Assembly (NCBI RefSeq): GCF_014200605.1
Contig: NZ_JACHCE010000003.1
Span: 62,001 to 126,000, forward strand
Reading direction: 5' to 3'
DNA length: 64,000 nt
Source of the DNA: Pedobacter cryoconitis
Lineage (GTDB): Bacteria; Bacteroidota; Bacteroidia; Sphingobacteriales; Sphingobacteriaceae
The notes under the pieces were generated by a model. The model saw only the letters and a list, made by a program, of their open reading frames with translations, made no database searches and was not told the DNA's origin. Of the stretch, positions 28,193-38,022 are shown piece by piece; within the stretch, counting starts at the first letter, position 1; every line of letters starts with the position of its first letter. The translations under genes were made by a program, and so were the position numbers.

Positions 28193-31100
28193 TTAAGGCT
28201 TCACTTTAATCCTTACACCTTCAGAGTGTGTAGTGAATTCCGGAGCATACATACATTGCAAAGAAGTTATTCCGTTAGAAAAATCTCCTGCATGAGTCAC
28301 TCTTAATGCATACTCAAATACATACACCCCTTTACGTAAATAGCTGATAAAGAAATTTGTTGAAGCGTCTTTAGTACTTTCATAATACCCAAGCCCATCC
28401 TGATACTTATACCGGGAGATCACATTTACGGGTTCAAAACCAGATGATCTCATATCTTTTAAATGTACATATTCCATATCTCTGTCCGCATAAATTTCTA
28501 TCCTGACTTTTAACAAGTCGCCAGGTGTAAGAACATTATTCGCATTAAGCGGGGTAAGTACATCTCCTTTTGTTGTCTGCTTCTGTATAAATAATTGTTT
28601 TTTAATTCTAACGCCTGTCTGAGCAGGTGTAATTTTATCCAACTGCTCAAAATATTGCCAGTATACACCACCCCAGGCTATTGTTTTATTATTGTTTTTG
28701 ACTTTAACAGTACCCATTTCCGGTTTGACATTTACTCCGGTTATACTGACTTTCTGATAGCCTGTCCCAGCTTCTTTGGGAGAATCGGCAAGACCTGTTT
28801 CACCGAATGTTTTATTGCCAATTAATATTTCCGGTTCTGCAGATTCTTCCAGTAAATTATAGCCCTTTCTCAAAAGTGCATAACAAGCCGCAGCAGTCGC
28901 TTTAGTCGTTTTCCAATCGTTAGTTTGCTTATTTTTTAAAAGCCATATTTTCATCTCCTCTACCGATCTGGAATCCTCAGCCACTTCATCAAATGCCTCT
29001 ATGAGCAGTGCCTGTGTTTCTATTGGGTTTTGATACCACCACCAGCCATTGCGGTTGTTAGCCCAGTACATTCCCAGTTCATCATTTTGCTGAGCACGCT
29101 CTTTTAATAGGTTAATGATTTTTAAAGCCTCGGTTTTATTCCCGTTTCTACTTAAGACCAATGCTGCCTGCCCCTGCTGATAGGGTTCCATAGTGTTCCA
29201 GTTATCAGCTACTTTTTTCAGATAAAAAGCAATCGCTTTCCTGAATTTCGGATCATCATTCTTCTGAGCTGTATAACTACGTCCATATAAATAATGCAGT
29301 GGCAGATAAGCTATCCCTTTACCTTTTACCTCTTTTTTGAAGTCATCCTTTAATTGATTATCAAGATAGATAATCGCTTTATTCAATGTCACATTAAATG
29401 CGGGAAATACTTTCTCATCAATGAGTTTCAAATGTTTAAGCTGCCCCATTCCCAATACAATATGCTGGGTAATGTACCTGTCATCACTCATTCCGGTAAA
29501 CCAGGCAAAAGAGCCGTTTGGCTTTTGCATTTTTTCAAGCTTCTCAAAATTGGTTTTCAGCTCATAACTCATTCTGTTCAGATCAAATAAAATAGCGAGT
29601 CTCTTTTTCTGTTCAGTTTGTGAAGCCGCTGCGCTTACCCAGGGAGTTTCTTCTAATAAGATTGACTTCAGCTCCTGGTTCTTCTCTAAATTTGAAAGTA
29701 ATGCTTCTCCATTATTCGTTTGCTTCCATTGGTTAAATACCTGTTTTATTTTCGGAGAGCTATTAATGATTCCAGTTGCAAAACTATTCGCGTAAAAACG
29801 GCTGAAAGTCTGTTCTGCACATTCATATGGGTATTCCATTAAATATGGCAGTGATTGTATCGCATACCAGATAGGGTTAGCCGTAAATTCTAATGTTAAT
29901 GCCTGGTTCTTTAATGTTTTTGAAGATCCTGATTTCAGTAATTTATCGAATGTAAAAGTCTTTGACGTATTTCCTCTTACATTCAACGGCATCGTTTCGG
30001 TCACCAGCATTGCATTGGATAAAACCGGAACTGTCATTTCTTCTCCATCACTGTATTTTCCGGATTGGGCAAGAACTTTATAAGTTATCGCATTAACTCC
30101 TGATGGGATAATTAATGGCCATTTTAAAATTTCATTACTTTTATCTGCGACTTTAAATTCTTGTGCAGATTTCCCTCCTGCTGCCAGGATCTGGATAATC
30201 TTTCCTGTTAACGCATCTCTTAATTCCAAAGAAGCATTTCCATTAAGGGCCTTCCCCGACAAGTTATTTAGCTTTCCAATAAGCAAGATAGTATCCCCTT
30301 CACGGAAGAAACGTGGTGCATTTATTGAAATAGCCAATTGTTTCTGAGTAATGAGTTCCCTTTCAATAGTTGCGGTTTTTAAATCTTTTGTATGTGCAAA
30401 GCCCATCATTTTAAAGCGTGTTAACGATTGAGGAATCGTAAACTCAATATTAATTTCACCCGCTTCATTGGTTTTCAACTGTGGATAAAAGAAAGCTATT
30501 TCATTAAAGTTTGTTCTGGGAATAATTTTTGAGGTCCCTCTTACTGGTTTTCCATTGATAATATAGATATCATTTTTCGCGTCATAAGTATCTGCTATAG
30601 ATACAAAATCATAAACTTTTGAGTCTTCTGCAATACGTTCAGTTCGGATTTCATGAAGCGTCGCACGTTCAGTACTCAATCCAGCAGAGGCCGATGATAA
30701 TCCTCTGATCATTACCGCAGAACTAGTTATCTCCTTTTTCTGCTTTGGTGAAGGCATAACAGAAATCTCACTCAAACCATTCGTCTCATTTTCTAAAATA
30801 ATATCTTCCCTTCTGATCTGGGTTAATTTTAGCGTAAAAGTTTGATAACCTATAGCACTAACTTTTAACTCATCACCCAATTGTCCTTTCATGTTATAAA
30901 TGCCATTCGCATCAGTAAAGACCTTTAGTTTTCCTATACGCACAAGTGCTCCCGGTACAGCATAACCTTCACTATCGCTGATGACACCGTATCTCTCCTG
31001 CCCACTTTGTAATTTCTCTAATTTCCTGATAGCTACCGCCGAATTGCCCATTCTTTCTTGTCGGGCCAGCCCCTGTAAATAACTCCGATAATTGTATGCA

Positions 31101-34100
31101 CCTCCACCAGTCTCAAATCCAAAGGCATTCAAATGTTCATAATTACGTTGTTTTGCCCGAAAATAATCTGGATACCTTCTTAAAAACCAAAGTTCAGTAC
31201 CATAACCTATTTTATTTACGTTAAAATCCCATTGATAAGCCGTATAGTTGTAATATGGTGCATTGATGTCTGCCCAATCCATCTTCTTGAGTTTATCCAA
31301 TGATACATCATATAACGTGGCTACCATTTCTGCCATTTGTTTCTCCCCTTTTTTATTGCTGATTTTCAGTTTCCAGCTTTCTTTTTCTCCAGGCTGTAAT
31401 TTATTACGGAAGGTCAGAAAACTAATACTCAGCTCTTTGGAAGGATCAATAATATTCACATTTTGCAGGGAGTTATAAACCTCTCCATTTTGTATCATCG
31501 TAAACTGAACAGCAAAACTATTTTCAAATCCTGGTTTTTGTGGCACTTTAATGATCGTCTGTTTCTGAGATGTTTTTATCCATACTTTTTCTATTATTTT
31601 ATCTTTATAATAAATCTCATAATATGCTCTCGCACCTGGCAAAGCTCCCGCGATTCTGAAGATGGCACTTTCTGAAGGTGCTATAGTGGTTTTCTCCGCA
31701 ACCAGCCATTCATTCATACGCAGTATAGCTGTCCTTTCATCTGTATAAATACGAACTATACTGGTTTGGGAAAGCGTATCGTTCTGACTATTCTGCGCGA
31801 TTAACTTAACCTTATAATAACCAGGAGACAGACTCTTTTCATTTAAGGCCAATGCACCTTTTCCTTTACTTACAGCTATATTTTGAATAAAACTCTGCTT
31901 AAGTGGCCCCCAATTTTTGGGATTACCGTCTCCTTTATATTCTTCATCAGGAAATATTTTTAAAAAATTCTCTTTGTTAAGTGTATAATTTTCTGCTATA
32001 GATGCAAATACACTTCTGTTTATTAATCTGCCAGGGTATTTAAGGGCTGTCCATTCTGCTTGTACTTTTGCCGCTATTGGTTCCCCATTCAGATTTTGTA
32101 TAATAAACGGTATACTGTCTGTTTTTGATTTCAGAAACAATTGATCAGGTAAAGCAGCATTTAAGACCAGATCAATTTTACCTGCATTAATACTTTTAGA
32201 AGCTGTTCTGGTCTCTCCGTTCAGGTCAGTAATATCAGCTGTGATTCTAAAAGTATAATTAACATATGTATTAGGGTCACCCGCTGCAAAGAAGGTAATC
32301 TCAAAACCTCCCCCTTCTTTAGTTTTAGTAGTTCCTATGGCAATTTGTTTAGGGGAATCAGTCTGATAAGACCGGAAATAATCTGTGATTCTGCTTCTGT
32401 AAACCTTATAGTTTACTGTTGCGCCCGTTACCGGATAGCCCGAAAAAGATGAAGCTTTTCCTTGTACTTTTATACTATCATTTAATTTGTATTTCTGATT
32501 TAACGGATCAAAAGCAATCTCAAAAGCCGGCCTTTTATATTCTTCTACCTGGACAGAAATACTTCCATAGTCAGTAGATAATAGCATACTACCGTTTAAC
32601 TTTCCGGCAGGAATCACAAAAGACCCTTGAAAAGTTCCGTAATCATTAGTAGTTACCGTAACCTCTTCTATGTCCTTATAGTTGGCATCCTTAAATTTCA
32701 GTGCAATACTCTGTGCAGGGATGATACTATTTCTATCAAGCTCAGTTTGCATAAAAAGCCCCTTATAGAATACGGTTTGCCCGGGACGATAAATAGACCG
32801 GTCTGTAAATAGAACTACCCTTTTTAGTTCAGGTTTATAATTGTTTCTATAATTATTGACAGACATACAAAGCGTATCTGAACCATTAATAATCCGGGCA
32901 TACTGCACCCCTCTGACTTCTTTGGATATTGCATAACCCAACCCGTCAGTTTTAACTTTCTCACCATTATAATTGATTCCCTGATTCCCTTTAAATTCTG
33001 TTACTATTTCCTGAATACTTACATCTTTCAAAGGAGTACCAGTTAATCTGTCAGCTAAGAAATATTCATTTGTATTATGGATAAATCTATGGGTTGCAGC
33101 AATTGAGGTTACTTTAAAATTAGCACGCTGAATAATGCGATCGGCCCGACTGGTATCCATTGTATTCTGAACAAGTACAATATAGTTGCCTTCAGGAAAG
33201 CCATCCATCTTGTCTATTAAAGTATGTGGCTGATAATCGACCAAACGAGGTAAAATAACTGACCAGGATTTCACAGCCTTATGGTTTTGTAGAAACTCCT
33301 GATACTCTTGTTTTCCTTCATATCCTGAATAATAACTAAACTCAGCAGGTACTTTGTAAACTTGTAAATGTATCGTGTCTATGTTTTTGTAGCTAAAGAA
33401 AAGTTGAGATGGACGGCCGGGCTGGCTAAATTCTTTTAACTCAATACCTAACGTTTTATCTTTAATATCTTTAATCAGATTCGCTGCATTTATAGCCCCG
33501 TTACTTTTAGGAAATGCTGCAATAGCTTTATTTGCAAGTTCTACTGCTTTAATTAAATCTGGATTTCTATCGTATGGGCTGCTTGCTGATAACTGTCCAT
33601 ATAAACGAAATTCGTCATTTTTATAAAACAGGGCCTGCTCGTAGAGTAGATCAGCATATATTTCTGTCTTAGTTGCCTTTGTAGCCAATAACCGGATTGC
33701 TTTGAGATAATCTGCTCTTTTATTGAGCCCCGTACTTCTTTCGTAGATAAATTTGAGTCTTTTAAGATCTGCATCAGCCAGGGCTGCTTCATTATAATGA
33801 CTGGAATGGTATTGAAGCAGATTTTGGAAGATCTTTATCTTTTCTGCTGCGAAAGAAGTACTATCATTTACAGTCAGTTTAATAGACATAAAAGTTTTAT
33901 AATCACCAAATAATACAGGATTTGTAAAATCAACACCAGTATCAGCAGTTTTTGCCAGATCAACTTCTGTATTCATCAAAATATCCAAAGCACGATGTGC
34001 CAGCAAATCGTAAAGTGTCGGACGCAGAGACCTGGTTGTTGTATCACCAAGTAATAGATTATTTAAAACTCCTATTTTTGTATCTTGTAATAACTCTTTT

Positions 34101-34594
34101 TTAGAGAGCGATAGAAGAAGGGTCTTTACAATTTCATCGGCTATCTTCTTAGCTGACCAGAGATTGATATCATTATCAATATTTGCCTGTACCTCTGTGC
34201 GTCTGAATATTCTATACCTGTTTTGCTGGTAATATCTCCAGTAAGTTTCTGCAAGCAAAGATTGCAGTACACTTTTTTCAGGTTGTTTTGCTCCCCGGAT
34301 GTCTTCTTTCAGATCTATGAGGATTTTCGTGAGGGCGTCTTCTGCCAGATAGCTTTGAAACATCATCCTGTACATTGCTGATTTAATCAGCAGGACTGTG
34401 TTTCCATCTTTTCTGGCTTGTATATTCAAGCTGTTAATAATCGCTAAAGCTTCTTTAGGTTTTGCCTTATTAGCTAAGGAATCGACTTTAATAAAATCGT
34501 TATTGCTGATTTTTGGCCGTTGCTGAGAGAAGCTTTTTGCCGTAAATAATAGAAGGGAGATTAAAAAAAGTACAAGACGTAAAATGATTTTCAT
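28193..34594 (-). CDS. Giant alpha-2-macroglobulin family protein
   Basis: 2133 residues from the ATG at 34594 (an upstream in-frame TTG is less likely). Signal peptide about 1-24, cut near SFSQ; no lipobox. Residues about 590-700 match the MG2-type domain (RSIYRPGQTVFYKGLF). Around 1195-1260 is a carboxypeptidase-regulatory-like repeat (YGVISDSEGYAVPGALVRIGKLKVFTDANGIYNMKG) and to about 1350 a stretch resembling a TonB plug (YIINGKPVRG). The A2M domain follows (NEAGEINIEFTIPQSLTRFKMMGFAHTK, about 1385-1410), then the thioester domain with YECAEQ at about residue 1590. Such proteins trap foreign proteases in the periplasm. Much longer than the roughly 1600 residues of E. coli YfhM. No penicillin-binding protein gene is adjacent. 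Confidence 0.9.
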   Translation of the reverse strand: MKIILRLVLFLISLLLFTAKSFSQQRPKISNNDFIKVDSLANKAKPKEALAIINSLNIQARKDGNTVLLIKSAMYRMMFQSYLAEDALTKILIDLKEDIRGAKQPEKSVLQSLLAETYWRYYQQNRYRIFRRTEVQANIDNDINLWSAKKIADEIVKTLLLSLSKKELLQDTKIGVLNNLLLGDTTTRSLRPTLYDLLAHRALDILMNTEVDLAKTADTGVDFTNPVLFGDYKTFMSIKLTVNDSTSFAAEKIKIFQNLLQYHSSHYNEAALADADLKRLKFIYERSTGLNKRADYLKAIRLLATKATKTEIYADLLYEQALFYKNDEFRLYGQLSASSPYDRNPDLIKAVELANKAIAAFPKSNGAINAANLIKDIKDKTLGIELKEFSQPGRPSQLFFSYKNIDTIHLQVYKVPAEFSYYSGYEGKQEYQEFLQNHKAVKSWSVILPRLVDYQPHTLIDKMDGFPEGNYIVLVQNTMDTSRADRIIQRANFKVTSIAATHRFIHNTNEYFLADRLTGTPLKDVSIQEIVTEFKGNQGINYNGEKVKTDGLGYAISKEVRGVQYARIINGSDTLCMSVNNYRNNYKPELKRVVLFTDRSIYRPGQTVFYKGLFMQTELDRNSIIPAQSIALKFKDANYKDIEEVTVTTNDYGTFQGSFVIPAGKLNGSMLLSTDYGSISVQVEEYKRPAFEIAFDPLNQKYKLNDSIKVQGKASSFSGYPVTGATVNYKVYRSRITDYFRSYQTDSPKQIAIGTTKTKEGGGFEITFFAAGDPNTYVNYTFRITADITDLNGETRTASKSINAGKIDLVLNAALPDQLFLKSKTDSIPFIIQNLNGEPIAAKVQAEWTALKYPGRLINRSVFASIAENYTLNKENFLKIFPDEEYKGDGNPKNWGPLKQSFIQNIAVSKGKGALALNEKSLSPGYYKVKLIAQNSQNDTLSQTSIVRIYTDERTAILRMNEWLVAEKTTIAPSESAIFRIAGALPGARAYYEIYYKDKIIEKVWIKTSQKQTIIKVPQKPGFENSFAVQFTMIQNGEVYNSLQNVNIIDPSKELSISFLTFRNKLQPGEKESWKLKISNKKGEKQMAEMVATLYDVSLDKLKKMDWADINAPYYNYTAYQWDFNVNKIGYGTELWFLRRYPDYFRAKQRNYEHLNAFGFETGGGAYNYRSYLQGLARQERMGNSAVAIRKLEKLQSGQERYGVISDSEGYAVPGALVRIGKLKVFTDANGIYNMKGQLGDELKVSAIGYQTFTLKLTQIRREDIILENETNGLSEISVMPSPKQKKEITSSAVMIRGLSSASAGLSTERATLHEIRTERIAEDSKVYDFVSIADTYDAKNDIYIINGKPVRGTSKIIPRTNFNEIAFFYPQLKTNEAGEINIEFTIPQSLTRFKMMGFAHTKDLKTATIERELITQKQLAISINAPRFFREGDTILLIGKLNNLSGKALNGNASLELRDALTGKIIQILAAGGKSAQEFKVADKSNEILKWPLIIPSGVNAITYKVLAQSGKYSDGEEMTVPVLSNAMLVTETMPLNVRGNTSKTFTFDKLLKSGSSKTLKNQALTLEFTANPIWYAIQSLPYLMEYPYECAEQTFSRFYANSFATGIINSSPKIKQVFNQWKQTNNGEALLSNLEKNQELKSILLEETPWVSAAASQTEQKKRLAILFDLNRMSYELKTNFEKLEKMQKPNGSFAWFTGMSDDRYITQHIVLGMGQLKHLKLIDEKVFPAFNVTLNKAIIYLDNQLKDDFKKEVKGKGIAYLPLHYLYGRSYTAQKNDDPKFRKAIAFYLKKVADNWNTMEPYQQGQAALVLSRNGNKTEALKIINLLKERAQQNDELGMYWANNRNGWWWYQNPIETQALLIEAFDEVAEDSRSVEEMKIWLLKNKQTNDWKTTKATAAACYALLRKGYNLLEESAEPEILIGNKTFGETGLADSPKEAGTGYQKVSITGVNVKPEMGTVKVKNNNKTIAWGGVYWQYFEQLDKITPAQTGVRIKKQLFIQKQTTKGDVLTPLNANNVLTPGDLLKVRIEIYADRDMEYVHLKDMRSSGFEPVNVISRYKYQDGLGYYESTKDASTNFFISYLRKGVYVFEYALRVTHAGDFSNGITSLQCMYAPEFTTHSEGVRIKVKP

Positions 34595-34724
34595 GTGCAA
34601 CGGTTTTAAGAGAAGATGGAATTATAGATCAAATTCCATAACCCGTAGTAAACTACTGCAAATGTCTAAATATTACCGTACAATTAATTTGATTTATTTA
34701 ACTGACACCAAATCATTCCAATTG

Positions 34725-35018
34725 TTAAATAGCTGCAGCTAACTTAAAAATTTCATCATCAGGAGTTATTCTATATTGATCAAAGGATGGATAGAATTTG
34801 GCGATGATTAATTGAATTAAGGAAAAGCTTTTGGGTGACTGTATTCCGGGAGAAACTAATTCATCAATTAATTTACTGATTAACTGAGTTTTCTTTGCCT
34901 CATACTGATCAACCATAAATCGGGAATCATCAAGGTCCTGATGTAATAAGATCATTGAATCTATCTTTTTCACCTCATCAATAAGATCAACTAATTTATT
35001 CAACTCTGTATCTTTCAT
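34725..35018 (-). CDS. Small helical protein, partner of the nucleotidyltransferase
   Basis: 97 residues from the ATG at 35018. An open frame extends to 35096 inside the upstream gene, but the extension is out-of-frame shadow of that gene. The product is almost all charged helix (LNKLVDLIDEVKKIDSMILLHQDLDD, QYEAKKTQLISKLIDELV). I do not recognise the family. It follows the nucleotidyltransferase gene by 10 bases in the same direction, so the pair is co-expressed, in the manner of nucleotidyltransferase toxin-antitoxin modules. Confidence 0.55.
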   Translation of the reverse strand: MKDTELNKLVDLIDEVKKIDSMILLHQDLDDSRFMVDQYEAKKTQLISKLIDELVSPGIQSPKSFSLIQLIIAKFYPSFDQYRITPDDEIFKLAAAI

Positions 35019-35028
35019 AACAACCAAA

Positions 35029-35508
35029 TTAGTAAATAATTTCAAGAAACCCTTTGGGTAGTTTCTTACCATTCCTCCCGCTCTGGGTTTTATCAAAGCT
35101 ATTCATCCAATACATTGAATCTCCAATATATAGCGGATATTTTTTATCTTCTCTTCGATACGTTTTAACCAAATAGGCATCAACCCCATAAATCTCCATA
35201 GAAAATGGATATTTAAATTGCTCAATAGCCCCTCCAAGCAAGTTTACACTCCTATCGTCAATAAATGTCACCAGATCTATGTCACCGGGCGCGGCTTTTT
35301 TTGTTACAAATGATCCATCTATCCATTGCAATAATGGAAGTTCATTTAGTACGGCTTTGAGACTGCTGGAATAGTGATTATATTTAGCAAAAAGCTCATA
35401 TCGCCTGGGGGTATTAATTTTATCAACAAACTCAACCTGAAATTCAAGCAGGTTAGATTTGATATTGGTATTGGGGATCAGGTGTCCATGATGATTGAAA
35501 ACGAGCAT
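35029..35508 (-). CDS. Nucleotidyltransferase-fold protein (DUF6932-like)
   Basis: 159 residues, cytoplasmic. It has the minimal nucleotidyltransferase signature: Gly65-Ser66 in WIDGSFVTKK, Asp76-x-Asp78 in PGDIDLVTFID, and a third acidic residue Asp110 in IYGVDAYLVK. All three metal-binding positions are intact, so it is probably active, transferring a nucleotide to an unknown acceptor. The N-terminal 60 residues are helical and precede the fold. Neighbours: a small helical protein immediately downstream and a GNAT gene upstream. Toxin, antitoxin or modifying enzyme cannot be told apart. Confidence 0.65.
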   Translation of the reverse strand: MLVFNHHGHLIPNTNIKSNLLEFQVEFVDKINTPRRYELFAKYNHYSSSLKAVLNELPLLQWIDGSFVTKKAAPGDIDLVTFIDDRSVNLLGGAIEQFKYPFSMEIYGVDAYLVKTYRREDKKYPLYIGDSMYWMNSFDKTQSGRNGKKLPKGFLEIIY

Positions 35509-35576
35509 CTAATTTTATTTAAGTTGAACTGACTAGAACAAAACTAATCCTGATTTTTCGAATCAAGTTAATTTAT

Positions 35577-36152
35577 TTAGGATAGATTTCCCGGAGTCTC
35601 ATATAAAATACATTCCCTCAGCCTTGCATCATTAAGTAATAGCGGATGATCAAAAGTCCTTACCTCTTTCATTCCCAGTTTTTTCATCACATTTATCGAA
35701 GGCAGGTTAGCTTTGGGAGCCATTGCATTTATCTTTTTCAGTTTTAAATGATTAAAAGCATAATCCAGGCACTTCTTAGCACCCTCAGTTGCAAATCCCT
35801 TATTCCATGCAGATTGTTTCAATCTCCAGCCAACATCTATACATGGATTAAAATCAGCTTCAAAGGTTTGAACTGATAAACCGATAAAACCAGTAAATTC
35901 CAGGGTGTCCAGTCTGTCGACAGCAAAATAACAAAACCCTTTTTCTTTGAATTGTAAAGACATTCTATCAATAAATATCTTTGTCTGTTCTCTCGATTGA
36001 GTTGCAGGAAAGAACTTCATCACTTCAGGATCAGCATTAATTTCAGCCAGTTTCCCCAAATCTGTATCCTTCCAATCTCTAAAACCCAGTCTTTCTGATT
36101 TGAAAATATAATGTTTATCAGATTCTATTTCAATGATTTTGGCTGCCTCCAT
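35577..36152 (-). CDS. GNAT family N-acetyltransferase (RimJ/RimL type)
   Basis: 191 residues from the ATG at 36152; an in-frame TTG 33 bases upstream is less likely. The opening ESDKHYIFKSERLGFRDWKDTDLGKLAEINADPEVMKFFP and DVGWRLKQSAWNKGFATEGAKKCLDYAFNHLKLKKINAM are typical of the RimJ/RimL-like acetyltransferase_3 group. Acceptor unknown. Divergent from the ECF sigma gene, sharing a short promoter region of about 100 bases. Confidence 0.88.
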   Translation of the reverse strand: MEAAKIIEIESDKHYIFKSERLGFRDWKDTDLGKLAEINADPEVMKFFPATQSREQTKIFIDRMSLQFKEKGFCYFAVDRLDTLEFTGFIGLSVQTFEADFNPCIDVGWRLKQSAWNKGFATEGAKKCLDYAFNHLKLKKINAMAPKANLPSINVMKKLGMKEVRTFDHPLLLNDARLRECILYETPGNLS

Positions 36153-36253
36153 GTGATTACAAAGATATAAAACATATAAGTGCAATATCCTAAGCCGCTT
36201 TGATCAAATGGTCAGTTTTCAAAAATTAATATTTATCATTGTCCCCTATATTC

Positions 36254-36862
36254 ATGGACATACCTCAATTAGATAAGCTGCAGAACACAGACTTGCTGAT
36301 CAAACTCAGAGAGGGTGATGAGTCTGCGTTTATACAAATTTACAATCAGTACAGAAGCAAAATCTATACTTATGCTTATCAATTGTGTAAGTCATCAGAT
36401 ACTGCGGAAGAGATTGTTCAGGAGGTATTTATCAAAATATGGCAAAAGAAAGATCAGCTGAATCCTGAGTTATCATTTAATGCTTATATTAAAAAGATCA
36501 CCCTGAACCATGTCCTGAACCACCTTAAAAAGGTAGCCCGTGAAAGGGTGCTGCAAGAACAGATTTTTCATACGATAGAAGTCAGTTCCAACCGGACAGA
36601 AGATCAGATGCTGGAAAAAGAACTTCGTAAAGTCTATGATGAAGCCATTGCCCGTTTACCGCAGCAAAAAAAACTCATTTACCAATTAAGCCGCATAGAA
36701 GAGTTAAGCCATGATGAAATTGCATTAAAACTCAATATTTCCAAAAACACAGTAAAAAACCATATGGTAGAAGCCAGCAGATCTATCCGTGATTATGTCA
36801 GTAAAAACGGTGGTATTATCTGTTTTATCATTGCTTCTTCAAATTATTTTCATTCCAGCTAG
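36254..36862 (+). CDS. ECF RNA polymerase sigma factor (FecI-like)
   Basis: 202 residues from the ATG at 36254 (an in-frame TTG lies at 36239). Region 2 (YNQYRSKIYTYAYQLCKSSDTAEEIVQEVFIKIWQKKDQL) and region 4 (RLPQQKKLIYQLSRIEELSHDEIALKLNISKNTVKNHM) are clear, and there is no region 3, as in ECF factors. The C-terminal GGIICFIIASSNYFHSS tail is hydrophobic, a feature of Bacteroidota FecI proteins. It starts the FecI-FecR-TonB receptor locus and should direct transcription of the receptor genes when released by the anti-sigma factor. Confidence 0.93.
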   Translation: MDIPQLDKLQNTDLLIKLREGDESAFIQIYNQYRSKIYTYAYQLCKSSDTAEEIVQEVFIKIWQKKDQLNPELSFNAYIKKITLNHVLNHLKKVARERVLQEQIFHTIEVSSNRTEDQMLEKELRKVYDEAIARLPQQKKLIYQLSRIEELSHDEIALKLNISKNTVKNHMVEASRSIRDYVSKNGGIICFIIASSNYFHSS

Positions 36863-36930
36863 TCCTTCGGTCTCCGGCAGTTGTATAGTATGTATAAATG
36901 GGATAGCATACGTCCCGTTTTTAAAATACT

Positions 36931-37914
36931 ATGGACAAAAAAGAGGAATTAAAGCTATTATATCAGCTGTATTTAACGAATCAATGTTCTTCAGCCGAAC
37001 TTGAGCGTTTCTTTTCTTTAATTAGAGAAAATCAGGATGATGACGAACTTATTGGTTTGCTATCTGCCACCTGGGATCGTACAGAAGCTATACCTGAAAC
37101 CGGATTAATTCCTCCTTTCCTTCCTGAAAAAGAAATTACACAATCGAAACCAATGCTGACTCGCAGGATTAGTTACAGCCTGAGGCAATTTGCCGCAGCC
37201 GCAGCTATCCTGCTTGTTTTGGGTGGAGCTTATTTATATCGTGCTCAAATATCTCAAATTGTTAATCCTGTACAGCAACTGGAAACTTTCAGTAAAAATG
37301 CTGAACGTAAACAGTTCATACTGGCAGATGGGACTAGGGTCTGGCTGAGCCCGAATAGTAAATTAACCTATCCTGACCGGTTCAATGATGACAAACGGAT
37401 AGTTAGTTTGGATGGAGAAGCCTTTTTTGAAGTTACCCACGATGCCGCACGCCCCTTTATTATTCAAAGCGAACAGATTAGTACAACTGTATTAGGAACA
37501 AGTTTTAATGTTAGCGCTTACAAAGACCAGCAGGAGATTAATGTAACGCTGGTGACAGGAAAAGTTGCTGTGGCTTTAAAAAGTTCAGTTCCGGTTATTA
37601 TCACCTCCAATCAAAGAATTACTATAGACAAGTCTTCAGAAAAAATCACTAAAACAGATTTTCCGGATGCAGAAGATTTTCTGAACAGGCGTTTAGGCCT
37701 TTTTGATTATAAAGGCATCCCTTTCAGAAATGTGATTACAGATCTGGAATCACAATATCATTCGAAAATCAGCTTGAGCCCGGATCTTGACCCTGGTAAA
37801 TTTTATGGTCAGCTGGATATGACTGTACCTATTGAACAATGCCTGAATAAATTAAGCACAGTAATGGAGGTAAGCTGGAAGAAAGAAGGAGGGCAATATG
37901 TTATTGTAAGATAA
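36931..37914 (+). CDS. FecR family anti-sigma factor / transmembrane signal transducer
   Basis: 327 residues. N-terminal cytoplasmic sigma-binding helices (1-85), one membrane helix (about 92-105, FAAAAAILLVLGGAYLY), then the periplasmic FecR domain (NAERKQFILADGTRVWLSPNSKLTYPDRF, DGEAFFEVTHDAARPFII, VLGTSFNVSAY) and a C-terminal DUF4974 domain (FDYKGIPFRNVITDLESQYHSKISL). It passes the signal from the receptor's STN domain to the sigma factor encoded 68 bases upstream. Confidence 0.93.
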   Translation: MDKKEELKLLYQLYLTNQCSSAELERFFSLIRENQDDDELIGLLSATWDRTEAIPETGLIPPFLPEKEITQSKPMLTRRISYSLRQFAAAAAILLVLGGAYLYRAQISQIVNPVQQLETFSKNAERKQFILADGTRVWLSPNSKLTYPDRFNDDKRIVSLDGEAFFEVTHDAARPFIIQSEQISTTVLGTSFNVSAYKDQQEINVTLVTGKVAVALKSSVPVIITSNQRITIDKSSEKITKTDFPDAEDFLNRRLGLFDYKGIPFRNVITDLESQYHSKISLSPDLDPGKFYGQLDMTVPIEQCLNKLSTVMEVSWKKEGGQYVIVR

Positions 37915-38022
37915 ATGTCCGGCTTCTGGGTCTAGAAAACCGGACATCATACAGATCAGTTAAAAAATGCCCGAGCCTTGAGAACTATAGGGCATATCAA
38001 ATCAATATTTAAATATAAAGTT

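Noticed and set aside
35019..35096. Upstream extension of the 97-aa helical protein into the nucleotidyltransferase gene
   Set aside because: The extension is a shadow of the overlapping gene, starts with TTG, and the ATG at 35018 has proper spacing.
36239..36253. TTG start five codons upstream of the first ECF sigma ATG
   Set aside because: The ATG at 36254 fits family length; the extra residues are not conserved-looking. The same reasoning applies to TTG starts rejected for the macroglobulin, PorT-like protein, GNAT at 35577 and TonB receptor.
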